A stretch of DNA of 64,000 nucleotides from Marinomonas balearica (GCF_004362145.1 NZ_SNXC01000010.1:310001-374000); one strand, 5' to 3'. Numbered from the stretch's first letter, positions 44,956 to 54,407 are shown. The notes: generated by a model not told the origin, from the sequence alone. Program-made: numbers and translations.

Positions 44956-45426
44956 ATGGATATCACGTTTAGAAAAGCCACCGTAGAGGATGCTGAATCG
45001 ATTAGCTCAATGGTGCTAGAACTCACGAATGAAATAGGTGAACGAACCAATGTTCAGCACTTCGATATTAACCCAAAAGAAACCATTGAGCGCTGCCAAC
45101 AGTTAATGTCTGACGGCCATTACACCGCCATTCTCGGCTTTTCTGACACCACGCCTATTGCCGTTGCAACATTTACAGAAACCTATGCCTTGTACTGTGG
45201 TGGTAAAATTGGCTTGATTCAAGAATTCTATGTTTCTCCTACTCAGCGTTCCTTAGGCGTAGGAGAGATGTTGTTAAATCAAGTGAAAGAACATGGTGTC
45301 CAACATAGCTGGTCTTGCATTGAGTTATGCACCCCACCATTGCCCGAATTTGCCAAAACACTCTCTTTTTACCAGCTGAATGGACTGAAACCAGTCGGTG
45401 GTCGAAAAATGAGAGTGTCACTTTAA
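44956..45426 (+). CDS. GNAT N-acetyltransferase
   Basis: 156 residues. The N-terminus is DITFRKATVEDAESISSMVL and the acetyl-CoA loop is FYVSPTQRSLGVGEMLLNQV (about 91-110). The C-terminus ends in FYQLNGLKPVGGRKM. GGAAGGGAG lies 11 bases upstream. Typical of single-gene acetyltransferases of mobile or integron-like regions; substrate unknown. Confidence 0.87.
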   Translation: MDITFRKATVEDAESISSMVLELTNEIGERTNVQHFDINPKETIERCQQLMSDGHYTAILGFSDTTPIAVATFTETYALYCGGKIGLIQEFYVSPTQRSLGVGEMLLNQVKEHGVQHSWSCIELCTPPLPEFAKTLSFYQLNGLKPVGGRKMRVSL

Positions 45427-46222
45427 TCGTCATTCCTATCAATAAACTCTAAGCGGCAACGATGGTTTGGGTGAGCTTCAAACTATTTTTGCTTTATCTC
45501 AAAAATGTCACACTAATTTCTAGGTGAATGAAATTCACTTTCTTGCTTCGTCTACCATGCTTTTTGAAAGTGTATTAGTATCAAGGTTATAGTGAATGGA
45601 TGGCTGAAATAAGGTGTCATCACGATAAATATATATGCGTATGCCTATCGACATGGCACGGTTTTTATAAAAGGCTAAAACCCTATTTAGATCAGAGTGT
45701 TAGAGGTCGGATAAAAATCATACTTGTGCGGTTGGGCGTGTCTATTAATAAAATGTTAGCCTCAAGTAGAGTAATTTCATGTCCGCTCCAGAATTTCTTT
45801 ATCACTACACAAGTATTGAAGGTTTAGCGCACATCCTGTCTTCAAAAAAAATAAGATTTTCGAGGCTGGATTTTTTAGAGAACGTTACTGGACACCCAAC
45901 GTAACGTTGACCTAATGGTTTTTTGTCCAAATTGGGTTTGCTGTATTGTGACCCTCCTGTTTTCTGAGGGCCGCGCAATTTAATTAATTTAGGGAAAATC
46001 GAATGAAAGGATGGAAGCTGTTGCTAGCAAAGTCAGCCTATGAGTATCCAGCGAAAACTTGTGCTGTATTGTTTTTCAGTAACTTATTAGCTTTTTTTCA
46101 ACACATTGATATCTCAGTGGCAACAGGGTCATTTTTTGGTCTAAAAGATTCTTGGTGCCGAGTAGCACCACAATCGGTAGAAACGAATAATTAATTTATA
46201 AAACGTTTAGGAAGATTATAGA
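45427..46222. other. 796-base region without a convincing gene
   Basis: AT-rich. It contains a perfect inverted repeat AACGTTAC/GTAACGTT (45881-45908) and two open frames of 75 codons (45600-45827) and 63 codons (46003-46194). The 63-codon frame has AGGGA seven bases before its ATG and encodes MKGWKLLLAKSAYEYPAKTC onward with no known domain; it could be a real small gene ahead of the LysE gene or a remnant. The 75-codon frame has no ribosome site and looks accidental. Confidence 0.4.
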
Positions 46223-46828
46223 ATGGATTCATTAATGATATTTTTTTTAAATTGCATTGCTCTCAGCTCATTGCCTGGACCAAATAATATATTGTGTTTT
46301 AATTACACTATTAAAGAAGGTGTATTTTATAGCATGACAGGCTGTCTAGGCCGATTTCCTTCTTATCTTTTACTTATGTCTGTTTCTGTTTTTTTATTGT
46401 TTTTTACGATAGGTATTAATGATAATGTACTCAATGTCGCGCAAGTAATCGGCAGTTTCTATATTGTTTTTTTAGGAGTGAAAATCTTCCGTGCAGTGAG
46501 CTCTGGCGACGAATCGAATAACGTATCAAATAAAAGCCACTTTTTACAAGAGTTTTGGACAGCTTTATCTAACCCAAAAGCCATATTGGTTTTCTTGGCG
46601 ATTTTCCCTAATTTTATTAATAAAACAGACAGTTTCTTTTTGCAGTTTTTATTGTTAGGCAGTCTAGCCATGCTGGCTGAATTATTAATGGCGTATTCCT
46701 ATATTTTATTAGCTAGCCTTCTACCTAAAAAAAGTACATTCATTCAATCTATCAATAAAGTGTCTGGAGCGGCATTAGTCATAATGGCTGGCCTGATGTT
46801 GTACAACACCTTTAGCAATATAATTTAA
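46223..46828 (+). CDS. LysE/RhtB-family exporter
   Basis: 201 residues, five to six membrane segments, family motif SSLPGPNNILCFNYTIKEGV near residue 17 and SNPKAILVFLAIFPNFI in the middle. Predicted inner-membrane exporter of amino acids or related solutes. The gene is clearly more AT-rich than the core genes of the window (T-runs, ATA and AAT codons), which suggests recent transfer. Monocistronic, no LysR regulator beside it. Confidence 0.88.
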   Translation: MDSLMIFFLNCIALSSLPGPNNILCFNYTIKEGVFYSMTGCLGRFPSYLLLMSVSVFLLFFTIGINDNVLNVAQVIGSFYIVFLGVKIFRAVSSGDESNNVSNKSHFLQEFWTALSNPKAILVFLAIFPNFINKTDSFFLQFLLLGSLAMLAELLMAYSYILLASLLPKKSTFIQSINKVSGAALVIMAGLMLYNTFSNII

Positions 46829-47532
46829 TTATGAGTCTCCATCTGACATGTAAATACGGCGTAATACAAGCCATCCATACAACTAATCTAATAATTTCAA
46901 AAATTTAGTTTTTTCTTTATCAGAGCGACTCTATCAAAAGCACAATGCCTCTCACCTTTTCTGCGCTGACGACGACAGTGACGCAAGCAGAAAAGGCGAA
47001 GGCTTTTTGCCCATACCAAATAAATCCGCTAGCGTTCAAGAGCAAGGCAGGTTTACTCGCAGTTACTTCCAATATGATGTATCGAACTACTACTATTCTT
47101 GCCCTGAAGAAAAGCGATTAACGCCATCAGGTTAAGGTTAGGCCAAACCGAAGGCGCACAAGGCTACTCGCGTAATTTAATTCCCTGATAATCTACCATC
47201 ATTCCTAAACAGATCTAAGATCGTACAATGTGATCGGTATGAGGCCGCTTCTCGCGTGAAAACTGAGAATAATCTCCGGTTTACCGTGAGTTTCCAAAAT
47301 AGGCAGTTTAGCCACTGGTTTTAACTCGATAGATTTGATTGTAGAGCTGGAAAGTGTTTTCTTATTCTATCTAGTGGGTGTCTGTTTGTGTACGGGAGGA
47401 TACCGTTTTTGGAAGAGCTTAGAGCATCGCAGAAAACAACGCACGAGATCGCTTTCCAAATTGTACTAAGGTAAATGGCCACCGTTCTATTATAATCGCC
47501 CCCAGCTTTATTTATTCCGCCTGTTTTTAACT
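46829..47532. other. noncoding region with transposase remnant
   Basis: About 700 bases between the LysE and epimerase-like genes. The only recognisable content is the broken IS1182-type transposase fragment at 46968-47135. The rest shows no ORF, RNA gene or terminal inverted repeat that I can identify. Confidence 0.5.
46968..47135 (+). pseudogene. IS1182-family transposase fragment
   Basis: One frame reads DDDSDASRKGEGFLPIPNKS, then a stretch containing GRFTRSYFQYDVSNYYYSCP and EEKRLTPSG before a stop. This matches the part of IS1182-type transposases where a G-F-x(5)-F-x-Y-D-x(5)-Y-x-CP-x-(5)-L-T pattern precedes the Cys cluster. No start, no DDE core and no C-terminus are present, so it is an internal relic. 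Confidence 0.72.
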
Positions 47533-47559
47533 ATGAACCTTGTTTTCGGGAGTCTATCT

Positions 47560-48723
47560 ATGTCGTCAGCTAACCTTTATTCAAAAGTCTTGCTAAACAG
47601 TTCTGATGGCATTGATGCTGGTAATTGTGTGGTTTCCGCATTAGACATGGGGTTGCCAGAGGATGTGAAGGTGGAGCTAAGACAATGCGTACTGACAGGA
47701 GGAAAAGAGCAGGGGTCACGACTTATCACCTTAACAGTTGGAGATAAAGTACTGCGTATTGTCCCCACACGTGCGATGGCGATTCTAGATGCCACTCGAA
47801 ATGGCATTCGATTTGGTTGGGATTCTCCGGTCAAGGAAGTAGTACATCCTAGTTTCATTGATCAAGGGGCTTCTGGCGGAATAGGCTGGCTAGATGGCTT
47901 TAATGAAATGTTGGTTCGATGCGGCTATCAATGGGCCGGGCACCCAGGTGAAGACAATGGTGAGTTTCTGACGTTACATGGCCGTATCCAAAATACACCT
48001 GCCGACAAAGTTGTTTTAGAGGTTGAGCAAATACCGCCTTATCGCGTAGCGCTAAGAGGTTGTGTGGATGAAAAGCGTTTTAAATCTACAAACTTTACAG
48101 TGAATACCGCCATTACACTTTCATTAGATGAGCCTTATATCTACATAGAAGACACACTGACGAACAAAGCGAGCTATGATAATTCTTATCAAGCCATCTA
48201 CCATAATAATTTTGGTGCTCCTATTCTTGAAGAGGGGGCCAAACTGCATGTTGCTGCCAACGAGATATCGCCATTCAATACCTACGCGGCTATAGGACTT
48301 AACGATTGGGATACGATGCCAGCTCCCACCGAAAACTTTGATGAAATGGTATTCAATGTAAAGCCTATCTCGGATAAGCATGGATTCGGCTATGCGTTAA
48401 TGGCAAATCGAAACGAGTCAGCAGCAATTGAGGTGGGCTTTAATACTGATACTTTGCCCGTTCTTACTATTTGGAAGAATGTTGATACAGTTGAACAAGG
48501 GTATGTCGTAGGTATTGAACCGGGAACTTCCTTTGCGTATAACCGAAAGCATCAATGGGAACTTGGTTTAGTCCCTACTATTAAAGCCAAACAGAGTAAG
48601 ACCTTCAGAGTTCGGTTTGGTCTTTTGACAAGTAACAAAGAGGTTTTACAGTCGAAAGCAAGCATTCAGACTTTGCAAACAGAGCCCGCTACAATGACGG
48701 CAGAACCAATAGTCAAACTGTGA
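47560..48723 (+). CDS. DUF4432 / aldose-1-epimerase-like protein
   Basis: 387 residues from the ATG at 47560 (GGGAG upstream; an in-frame ATG nine codons earlier has no ribosome site). The galactose-mutarotase-like fold of DUF4432 is visible: ATRNGIRFGWDSPVKEVVHP, then GGIGWLDGFNEMLVRCGYQW, GEFLTLHGRIQNTPA and the YHNNFGAPILEEGAKL strand. Catalytic His and Glu equivalents appear to be present. Likely a sugar or sugar-acid epimerase, not tied to a pathway here. Confidence 0.85.
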   Translation: MSSANLYSKVLLNSSDGIDAGNCVVSALDMGLPEDVKVELRQCVLTGGKEQGSRLITLTVGDKVLRIVPTRAMAILDATRNGIRFGWDSPVKEVVHPSFIDQGASGGIGWLDGFNEMLVRCGYQWAGHPGEDNGEFLTLHGRIQNTPADKVVLEVEQIPPYRVALRGCVDEKRFKSTNFTVNTAITLSLDEPYIYIEDTLTNKASYDNSYQAIYHNNFGAPILEEGAKLHVAANEISPFNTYAAIGLNDWDTMPAPTENFDEMVFNVKPISDKHGFGYALMANRNESAAIEVGFNTDTLPVLTIWKNVDTVEQGYVVGIEPGTSFAYNRKHQWELGLVPTIKAKQSKTFRVRFGLLTSNKEVLQSKASIQTLQTEPATMTAEPIVKL

Positions 48724-49217
48724 TTTCAGGCGCTGACTGCTGTTTTAAAGCGTAGTCTATTATGTCGGCCACTCACAACCTTATTGACGTTCAATCGATA
48801 ACTCGTTAATCTCAAACAATAAACTCAAGGATGAGAAAGTTCGTAATGCCTAGATCAAAATTCCAGAAAATCAGTTTTTCTGACGCCCCTCGCAGTTCAT
48901 TCACAGTTCTTATAGAACCCCCAACTACTTATTACTCGTTTTGCGGTAATTCATCTGTTCACTATGTGGGATAGGCTGCATCAAATAGCCGGAGCGCAAG
49001 TGACTAAGGTCTGATTAATCGGCGTTCAGCATTTTAAGCCGTTCTAGGCTGAATCTAGAGGCACAAGTACTCGAAAACACACCGCAAAGACACAGGGAAG
49101 TCAGATCGTGAAATGAGCAAATCCCCTAAATAAAATGTGCTATTTCGACAAAGGGTTATAACAGAGGCTTCGCCGTCGTATAACCCTTAATTTTCAAATA
49201 TACAACAAGGAAGTTAC
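48724..49217. other. 494-base gap containing one repeat copy
   Basis: No gene seen. The right half (about 49058-49188) is a copy of the dispersed repeat described below, ending in a hairpin just before the next gene. The left half shows nothing recognisable. Confidence 0.55.
49058..49188. repeat. dispersed accessory-region repeat, copy 1
   Basis: Contains the core AACACACCGCAAAGACACAG (30 bases matching from 49069) and ends in a hairpin (49151-49188: AAGGGTTATA arm, inner GGC/GCC pairing, TATAACCCTT arm). The start codon of the next gene lies 30 bases beyond. Same layout as copy 4 at 60723-60980. Confidence 0.75.
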
Positions 49218-49622
49218 ATGAAACTATCAATTTCAATGATTTTAATACTTTTTTCTGTCGCTACTTATGCAGATACAGCTTCAGAGATTAACGCAGCGAT
49301 TGTTGCCAACTTTAAGCATACTCAGTCTGAAGATGCTGCCGCAGCTCTGAATGATCTACATTCAGAGTCACCTGCATATCTGTCAACTAAACAAGCTCTC
49401 CAGCAGGTATTTTCAACCTATGATCTTAAATACGAACTTCTTAATTATCAGTTTGTAGGTGAGGATAGCGAATATGCCTATGCAAAAATAAAACAGAGAA
49501 CCTCGAAAGTGAGTGGCCCAGCGTTTGACAATAATGAATTAGAGATGTTAATGATTTTCAAACAAGAACATGGGATATGGAAAATATGGACTCAGGTCAA
49601 TCTCTCTCTTTCATTCTTATAA
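49218..49622 (+). CDS. exported protein of unknown function
   Basis: 134 residues with a signal peptide (MKLSISMILILFSVATYADT, cleavage after YAD-type site). The mature part is helical at first (SEINAAIVANFKHTQSEDAA) and then strand-rich with EHGIWKIWTQVNL at the end, compatible with an NTF2/SnoaL-like fold, but this is a weak guess. AAGGAAG lies five bases before the ATG. Confidence 0.65.
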   Translation: MKLSISMILILFSVATYADTASEINAAIVANFKHTQSEDAAAALNDLHSESPAYLSTKQALQQVFSTYDLKYELLNYQFVGEDSEYAYAKIKQRTSKVSGPAFDNNELEMLMIFKQEHGIWKIWTQVNLSLSFL

Positions 49623-49673
49623 ACGTAACTAAAATGCAGAGCCTGAACTTGCGTTCTGAGTAAAGGAGTAAAA

Positions 49674-50285
49674 ATGGAATTTTCACCAATCGAAAAGAAT
49701 GGATTTAATGCTTATGCAGGGTTCTGGAAGCGATTTTGTGCCGGAATTGTAGACACTATCGTATTAATCCCAGTTGTAATTATCTTCTTTTATCTGGAAA
49801 GTATTTCAATTTCAGGGGCTATGATTGTTGCGTTCATATCAAGCGCGCTTTATTCGGCATATTGCGTATATTTTCATTATCGCTACGGTGCCACACTTGG
49901 GAAAATGGTATCAAAAATAAAAGTCACAAACCTCGATGGCTCGTCTATTAATTTAAGAAAAGCAATTCTTCGTTCCTCTGTAGATATTGGTTTTGCAGTC
50001 TTAATGGTTACGGCTCAAATTATTGCAATATCTCACGCGACTCCTGAGGAGTATCTCTCTGCGGGCTGGATGGAGCGAGTAGAATATATCACCCCACTAT
50101 ATCCATCATGGTTTGGTTTGGTCACTATTGGCTCTAATGTCTGGGTTTGGGGTGAGTTTTTTGTTTTATTGCTCAACAAAAGAAAGCGAGCAATTCATGA
50201 TTTCATAGCCGACACAGTGGTTATAAAACGGGAATACGCAGAGCAAGACGCTCAGTTAAGAGACAACGCGCTGCGTACTTCGTAA
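49674..50285 (+). CDS. RDD-family membrane protein
   Basis: 203 residues. RDD motif FWKRFCAGIVDTIVLIPVVI (about 18-37), second conserved part YGATLGKMVSKIKVTNLDGS and C-terminal KRAIHDFIADTVVIKR. Four membrane segments. AAAGGAG lies six bases upstream. It shares the fold with the protein at 43964-44449 but the two are not close copies. Function unknown. Confidence 0.87.
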   Translation: MEFSPIEKNGFNAYAGFWKRFCAGIVDTIVLIPVVIIFFYLESISISGAMIVAFISSALYSAYCVYFHYRYGATLGKMVSKIKVTNLDGSSINLRKAILRSSVDIGFAVLMVTAQIIAISHATPEEYLSAGWMERVEYITPLYPSWFGLVTIGSNVWVWGEFFVLLLNKRKRAIHDFIADTVVIKREYAEQDAQLRDNALRTS

Positions 50286-50681
50286 GTGTGTTAGACGCAC
50301 TTCAAAGAAAAGGCGCCTATGAAATACATAGAAAAGATCTAAATAGTTATTGCTCACGGACTCACAGTGTGGAGACCGAAGCGTCATAAGGTTTTCCAAT
50401 CAACCGCGTTTTGAAAGCTGCAAAGATTAATGAGCAAAAACGTTCAAAAGAGAGTTTCTTAGCTCTATTTAAGGGTAAGAACTCTCGAAAACACACCGCA
50501 AAGACACAGGGGCGTCGCATCATGAAAAAAGTAGACCCCTTACGTAAAGACGCGGTAGGATTTGTTACGGCATCCGTTTCTCAATACGACGTAAAGAACG
50601 ATAAATTGACGATGTATTGAGTGCTTTTATGAGCCTAACAAAGCGCCGATTTAGGCTCTGATCTTTTGTTTAAATAGTTCG
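50286..50681. other. 396-base gap containing one repeat copy
   Basis: No convincing gene. The middle (50437-50555) is repeat copy 2. A 69-codon frame over it (50411-50620) translates the repeat itself and has no family match, so I do not count it as a gene. Confidence 0.5.
50437..50555. repeat. dispersed accessory-region repeat, copy 2
   Basis: Shares AAACGTTCAAAAGAGAG-like left part, a TTTAAGGG/TTTTAGG middle and the core AACACACCGCAAAGACACAG (50490-50509) with the copy at 60723. The terminal TATAAC hairpin of copies 1 and 4 is absent. Confidence 0.7.
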
Positions 50682-51293
50682 ATGGCCGATGAACTGCGGG
50701 AGATGATTTTGAATAACGAGTGGGATGAATATGCTGAAAACTGGGATGTAGATCCGGTGGTTGAAGCGTATGCAAAAAATGCATTTTCGGTACTATTAGA
50801 AAACATCGATATAAACGGACTTACAGTGCTGGATTTTGGTTGTGGGACCGGTGCGCTGACTCGGCTAATGAGCCCTTACGTTAAAAGCGTTGTAGCGATA
50901 GATCCGTCTTCAGAAATGATAAAGCATTTGAATAACAAGGCGCTGAATAACGTGTTGTCTATCTCAGACTATCTATCAACAGAGCTTGTTCAAAACTCCC
51001 CTGAGTTAGACTGTGAGTTTGATTTAATTGTAGCCTCGTCTGTTTGTAGCTTTTTACCCAACTATGAAGAAACATTAAGTGTTCTCAAATCCCTCTTAAA
51101 AAGAAATGGCGTGTTTGTGCAATGGGATTGGCTGTCTAATGATGAGTCCTCTGGTATGGGATTGTCAGAGGAACGAGTCAAACACGCGTTGGTAGAAAAT
51201 GGTTTTGTAGATATCGAGCTGGCAAGACCTTTTACAATGAGCAGTTCAAAAGGAAATATGCCTGTTTTAATGGCGATGGGCAAAAATGTTTAA
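50682..51293 (+). CDS. class I SAM-dependent methyltransferase
   Basis: 203 residues. SAM-binding motif VLDFGCGTGALTRLM (about 48-62), acidic end of strand 2 VVAIDPSSEMI, and later DLIVASSVCSFLPNYEETL. The N-terminal WDEYAENWDVDP is typical of small-molecule methyltransferases. Start uncertain: ATG 50682 or 50703, neither with a good ribosome site. Substrate unknown. Confidence 0.83.
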   Translation: MADELREMILNNEWDEYAENWDVDPVVEAYAKNAFSVLLENIDINGLTVLDFGCGTGALTRLMSPYVKSVVAIDPSSEMIKHLNNKALNNVLSISDYLSTELVQNSPELDCEFDLIVASSVCSFLPNYEETLSVLKSLLKRNGVFVQWDWLSNDESSGMGLSEERVKHALVENGFVDIELARPFTMSSSKGNMPVLMAMGKNV

Positions 51294-51339
51294 CCAAGGT
51301 TAAACACGTACAAAATACCGTGAGCAGTGAAGCCAAAAT

Positions 51340-51406
51340 GGGCGTTTTCAGAGGTTGATTTAGCCTCAAAATAACAGGAAAACACACCACTAGAAACAGG
51401 GATGTC
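51340..51406. repeat. dispersed accessory-region repeat, copy 3 (short)
   Basis: Degenerate copy of the core: GAAAACACACCACTAGAAAC then AGGGATGTCC. Lies about 100 bases ahead of the next exported-protein gene. Confidence 0.55.
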
Positions 51407-51508
51407 CTAGTGTTCAACTATCAGGAACACCTCTTTAAAACACAAGCTCCCTCGCTAAAGGTGCGATCGTTCCTATTACCCCTTTTTTTTAATATTTAGA
51501 GAGGAAGT

Positions 51509-51913
51509 ATGAAGTATCTTTCCATGGTAAGTGTCTGTCTTATATGTGGTCTTGTTAGCGGGGTCGTCTATGCTGATGGCTGCATAGCTGAAGTAACCCA
51601 AGCGACGTCTGATATGACGTTTGAAAACATTGTCGAGCTGGTTGAGGAAGAGGGCGAACGCTACGATCAATTTGTATCTGGGTTGAAGTCGGTTGGAACC
51701 GTTCGTCGACTCAGCGCAGGTAATCAGTTTTATCAGTCAAACACTTCGTTCAATCGAAAAACAGCGTACATTAATGGCGATGTTCTTGAAGGCGAGTTCA
51801 TCGGAGTACACTTCAGTGGTACAACAGACACCAATGCAGCCTTTGGTCTGTTTCTTGGTTTTGAGAAGAGGGGCTGTAAACTACGGTCGGTTTCATATGA
51901 CAGGCCTACGTAA
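51509..51913 (+). CDS. exported protein of unknown function
   Basis: 134 residues with signal peptide MKYLSMVSVCLICGLVSGVV and cleavage near YADG. Two Cys in the mature part (DGCIAEV and RGCKLRS) could form one disulfide that ties the ends together. No family recognised. GAGGAAG lies upstream of the ATG. Confidence 0.65.
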   Translation: MKYLSMVSVCLICGLVSGVVYADGCIAEVTQATSDMTFENIVELVEEEGERYDQFVSGLKSVGTVRRLSAGNQFYQSNTSFNRKTAYINGDVLEGEFIGVHFSGTTDTNAAFGLFLGFEKRGCKLRSVSYDRPT

Positions 51914-51970
51914 CCTTCCGACTAATGTCTTTTAACTAATACGTTTAATCCATACTTTTAACTAATAAGA

Positions 51971-52003
51971 TCACACGGACAGTGATGATGCCATCCGTGT
52001 GTG
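51971..52003 (+). promoter_or_regulatory. stem-loop ahead of the DUF2867 gene
   Basis: TCACACGGA and TCCGTGTGTGA can pair over nine bases around a 14-base loop, ending ten bases before the ATG and next to GAGGTAACG. It could hide or present the ribosome site. Function untested. Confidence 0.45.
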
Positions 52004-52013
52004 AGGTAACGTT

Positions 52014-52538
52014 ATGAATATACCGTTTAAGACTGCACTCCCAGAGAATAGTCAAATTGAGCCACGTGCGTTAGGAGCCTATTTTTACGATGCTTGGAGT
52101 GTACAAGCTGCAATGGCAGATCTAGATCCTCTTGCGCAATTTATCCGAGTAGCGAAGAAAACGCCCAGCTGGATTGATCTAATGATGGTCTTGAGAAACC
52201 GCGTGGTTCAACTATTTGGGCTCAAAAACGTAGGTGTGCTTTCTGATATTGATCCCTCAAAGCCCAGTGCTGACTACAAAGTCGGTGAGCGGGTTGGTGT
52301 TTTTACACTCCTTGAAAACAGTGAAAATGAAGTTTTATTAGGAGACGAAGACAATCACCTAAGTGTGGTTGTTTCAATCCATAAAAAAAGAAATGCTAAC
52401 GACACAGAGACAATGGTAACGGTTTCTACTGTCGTCCATATAAAAAATTGGATGGGAAGATTGTATATGTTACCGGTTGCGCCAGTTCATCACGTCATTG
52501 CCAAAAGAATGACGGGAGCGATGGGTAATGCGCTCTAG
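52014..52538 (+). CDS. DUF2867-family protein
   Basis: 174 residues. The pattern PSWIDLMMVLRNRVVQLFGL (about 51-70), followed by strand-rich VFTLLENSENEVLLGDEDNH and the C-terminal GRLYMLPVAPVHHVIAKRM, is that of DUF2867, a START-like family of unknown role. No signal peptide. Single gene in the accessory stretch. Confidence 0.8.
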   Translation: MNIPFKTALPENSQIEPRALGAYFYDAWSVQAAMADLDPLAQFIRVAKKTPSWIDLMMVLRNRVVQLFGLKNVGVLSDIDPSKPSADYKVGERVGVFTLLENSENEVLLGDEDNHLSVVVSIHKKRNANDTETMVTVSTVVHIKNWMGRLYMLPVAPVHHVIAKRMTGAMGNAL

Positions 52539-52684
52539 CTAAAGCGTATTTTCTTCCTGTTGGTGCTTTTTTATACAGAGGCCCAATGCGTATAGAAGAA
52601 GGGTTGTCGATGTGTCGGATAGAACTCCCATTTGACAACTTGATTGGTCTTAAAGGTCGCGTCTCGCAGTATCAGGAGTGGTGT

Positions 52685-53293
52685 ATGGATAAAAATACGG
52701 AAATTTTGCAGCAATACTATAAACGTGCGTTGTCTCACCCACATTCTAAACAAACGGAATCCGCTGTAACGTTAAACGAATCAAACTTAAAAGTGGCGAT
52801 TGATTGCGGCTGCGGTACGGGAAGTGATGCTGATTTTTTAGAAAAAAACGGTTATCAGGTTCACGTCTTTGATATTAACCCAGATTCAGTTGCCATTTGT
52901 CTTGATCGGTTCGACACGAAATCACTCGTCGAAGTCACTGTGTCACCTTTTGAGACTTTTGACTATCCGAGTGCCGGTGCCGTTATTGCAAACTCCAGTT
53001 TCTTCTTTGCTGATGCCGCTCAGTTTGGCTTAACTTGGCGTAGTATTACTTCTTCCCTTGCTATTGGTGGCGTGTTTGTTGGCGATTTTATGGGGTTAAA
53101 CGACGGTTGGGCTTCCAATTTTCGTGTCCCGACCATGCCATTATCCGAATCAGAGGTACGGGATTTGTTTGTAGAGTTTGATATTGTTACGTTCATTGAA
53201 CGAGATGAAAACGCTAAAACCTCGCTGGGTAAGATGAAACACTGGCACACTTATTCAGTTGTTGCGATCAAGAAGGGAAAGATGAAAAACTGA
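52685..53293 (+). CDS. class I SAM-dependent methyltransferase, TehB-like
   Basis: About 202 residues from the ATG at 52685, chosen for AGGAG six bases upstream; the frame extends to 52586 without a comparable site. SAM motif VAIDCGCGTGSDADFLEKNG, then VHVFDINPDSVAICL and a GGVFVGDFMGLNDGW stretch. Resembles TehB and other small-molecule methyltransferases. Unrelated in detail to the one at 50682. Confidence 0.82.
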   Translation: MDKNTEILQQYYKRALSHPHSKQTESAVTLNESNLKVAIDCGCGTGSDADFLEKNGYQVHVFDINPDSVAICLDRFDTKSLVEVTVSPFETFDYPSAGAVIANSSFFFADAAQFGLTWRSITSSLAIGGVFVGDFMGLNDGWASNFRVPTMPLSESEVRDLFVEFDIVTFIERDENAKTSLGKMKHWHTYSVVAIKKGKMKN

Positions 53294-53326
53294 ACTATTT
53301 TCATCTTTCCGCAAGCCTAATCAGAC

Positions 53327-53462
53327 GAGTAACTGAGCAACCGTGATTAGGTAAAAGGTGCTAGGGGATTAGATGTACCAATTACCTACGATCTGGGTAA
53401 AACGACAGATATTGGTGGTTAAATTGCGATCAAAAAGAGTCTCTTTAGCCTACTTATAGGTT
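53327..53462. repeat. dispersed accessory-region repeat, left part only
   Basis: GAGTAACTGAGCAACCGTGA and about 110 further bases align with 60723-60850 at high identity (for example ATCTGGGTAAAAC in both). The core and hairpin of the full copy are missing, so this is a truncated copy. Confidence 0.75.
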
Positions 53463-53463
53463 T

Positions 53464-53494
53464 GCCATCAAGCATAGGAAAATTGATGGCTTTT
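53464..53494. terminator. hairpin between convergent methyltransferase and ABC locus 2
   Basis: GCCATCAA, 11-base loop, TTGATGGC, followed by TTTT on the plus strand. Eight perfect pairs; a reasonable terminator for the plus-strand gene. Confidence 0.65.
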
Positions 53495-53528
53495 CGCATA
53501 ATAAAGCTAATTCCACTCTTCTAAGTTC

Positions 53529-54407
53529 TTATTTACCTATCTTGGCTAGCATTTCAGGCTTCATAAATCGGTTGATGAGCAGCATAAATAGTATAGAGGG
53601 TACCAGTAGTATCAATGCCGTGATCGAAGCGATCTGGTAGTTACCCTCCATACTGGCGGTATAAAGCAGTAAAGGAAGCGTCGTTATATCGGGTGCTCCC
53701 ACAAAGAATGTTCCTGTGAATTCGTCTAGGGATTCCAAAAAAACAAAGATACAGCTCGCGATAATACCCGGCGCTGCCTGCGGTAAGACGATATGGAAAA
53801 AAGTATAAATAGGGCCTGCGCCAAGGTTGCGCGAAGCTCGCTCTAACATCGGGTCGGTAGAAGCGAAGGCAGCTACACATATCCAAACTGAGAACATTAG
53901 CCCGTGTACGCTGTGTACTATGACTACGCCAACTATCGTACCGTTCAAACCAACATCATAAAATAAGCGCGCGATGTTCATATAAACCGTCAGGTTTGGG
54001 AATGCCTGAGGGATCAGGAACAAGAGCATCCAAAATACTCTAAACGGCATACTGTGTTTAGATAAAGCATATCCCGCAGGAACCGACACTAGTAAACAGA
54101 CAATGACGGTAAGTACTGCAATGAAAATACTGGTAAGCAACGACCCTGACACATCACTGTATGGATTGAATACCTGATACCAATATTTCATTCCCCATTG
54201 TGAAGGGAGAGCGTTAGGAAAGTACCATGTTTCGGCAACAGTCCATATCAGCAGGTTCGTGATTGGGCCGAATAGGATGAGCGCGAAAATTAAAATGAAA
54301 ACGCATTGGGACCAAAAACTCATGCGAGAGTTAAAAGCGTCGAAAAAACACTTACATTTCTTCATAACAGAGGGTTCAGGCTGATGTTGGTGGTTGGAAT
54401 GCATCAT
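53529..54407 (-). CDS. ABC transporter permease, PotC type (locus 2)
   Basis: 292 residues with six membrane segments (FILIFALILFGPITNLLIWT first). The EAA-like loop is LERASRNLGAGPIYTFFHIV (about 190-210), followed by LPQAAPG. It is the second permease of the importer and the last gene of the leftward operon. The ATG overlaps the other permease's stop by four bases. Confidence 0.91.
   Translation of the reverse strand: MMHSNHQHQPEPSVMKKCKCFFDAFNSRMSFWSQCVFILIFALILFGPITNLLIWTVAETWYFPNALPSQWGMKYWYQVFNPYSDVSGSLLTSIFIAVLTVIVCLLVSVPAGYALSKHSMPFRVFWMLLFLIPQAFPNLTVYMNIARLFYDVGLNGTIVGVVIVHSVHGLMFSVWICVAAFASTDPMLERASRNLGAGPIYTFFHIVLPQAAPGIIASCIFVFLESLDEFTGTFFVGAPDITTLPLLLYTASMEGNYQIASITALILLVPSILFMLLINRFMKPEMLAKIGK

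Noticed and set aside
45600-45827. 75-codon open frame as a small gene
   Set aside because: No ribosome site, no coherent protein pattern, and the flanking sequence looks noncoding.
50411-50620. 69-codon open frame as a small gene
   Set aside because: It translates the dispersed repeat itself, has no ribosome site or known domain, and other repeat copies are not open in that frame.
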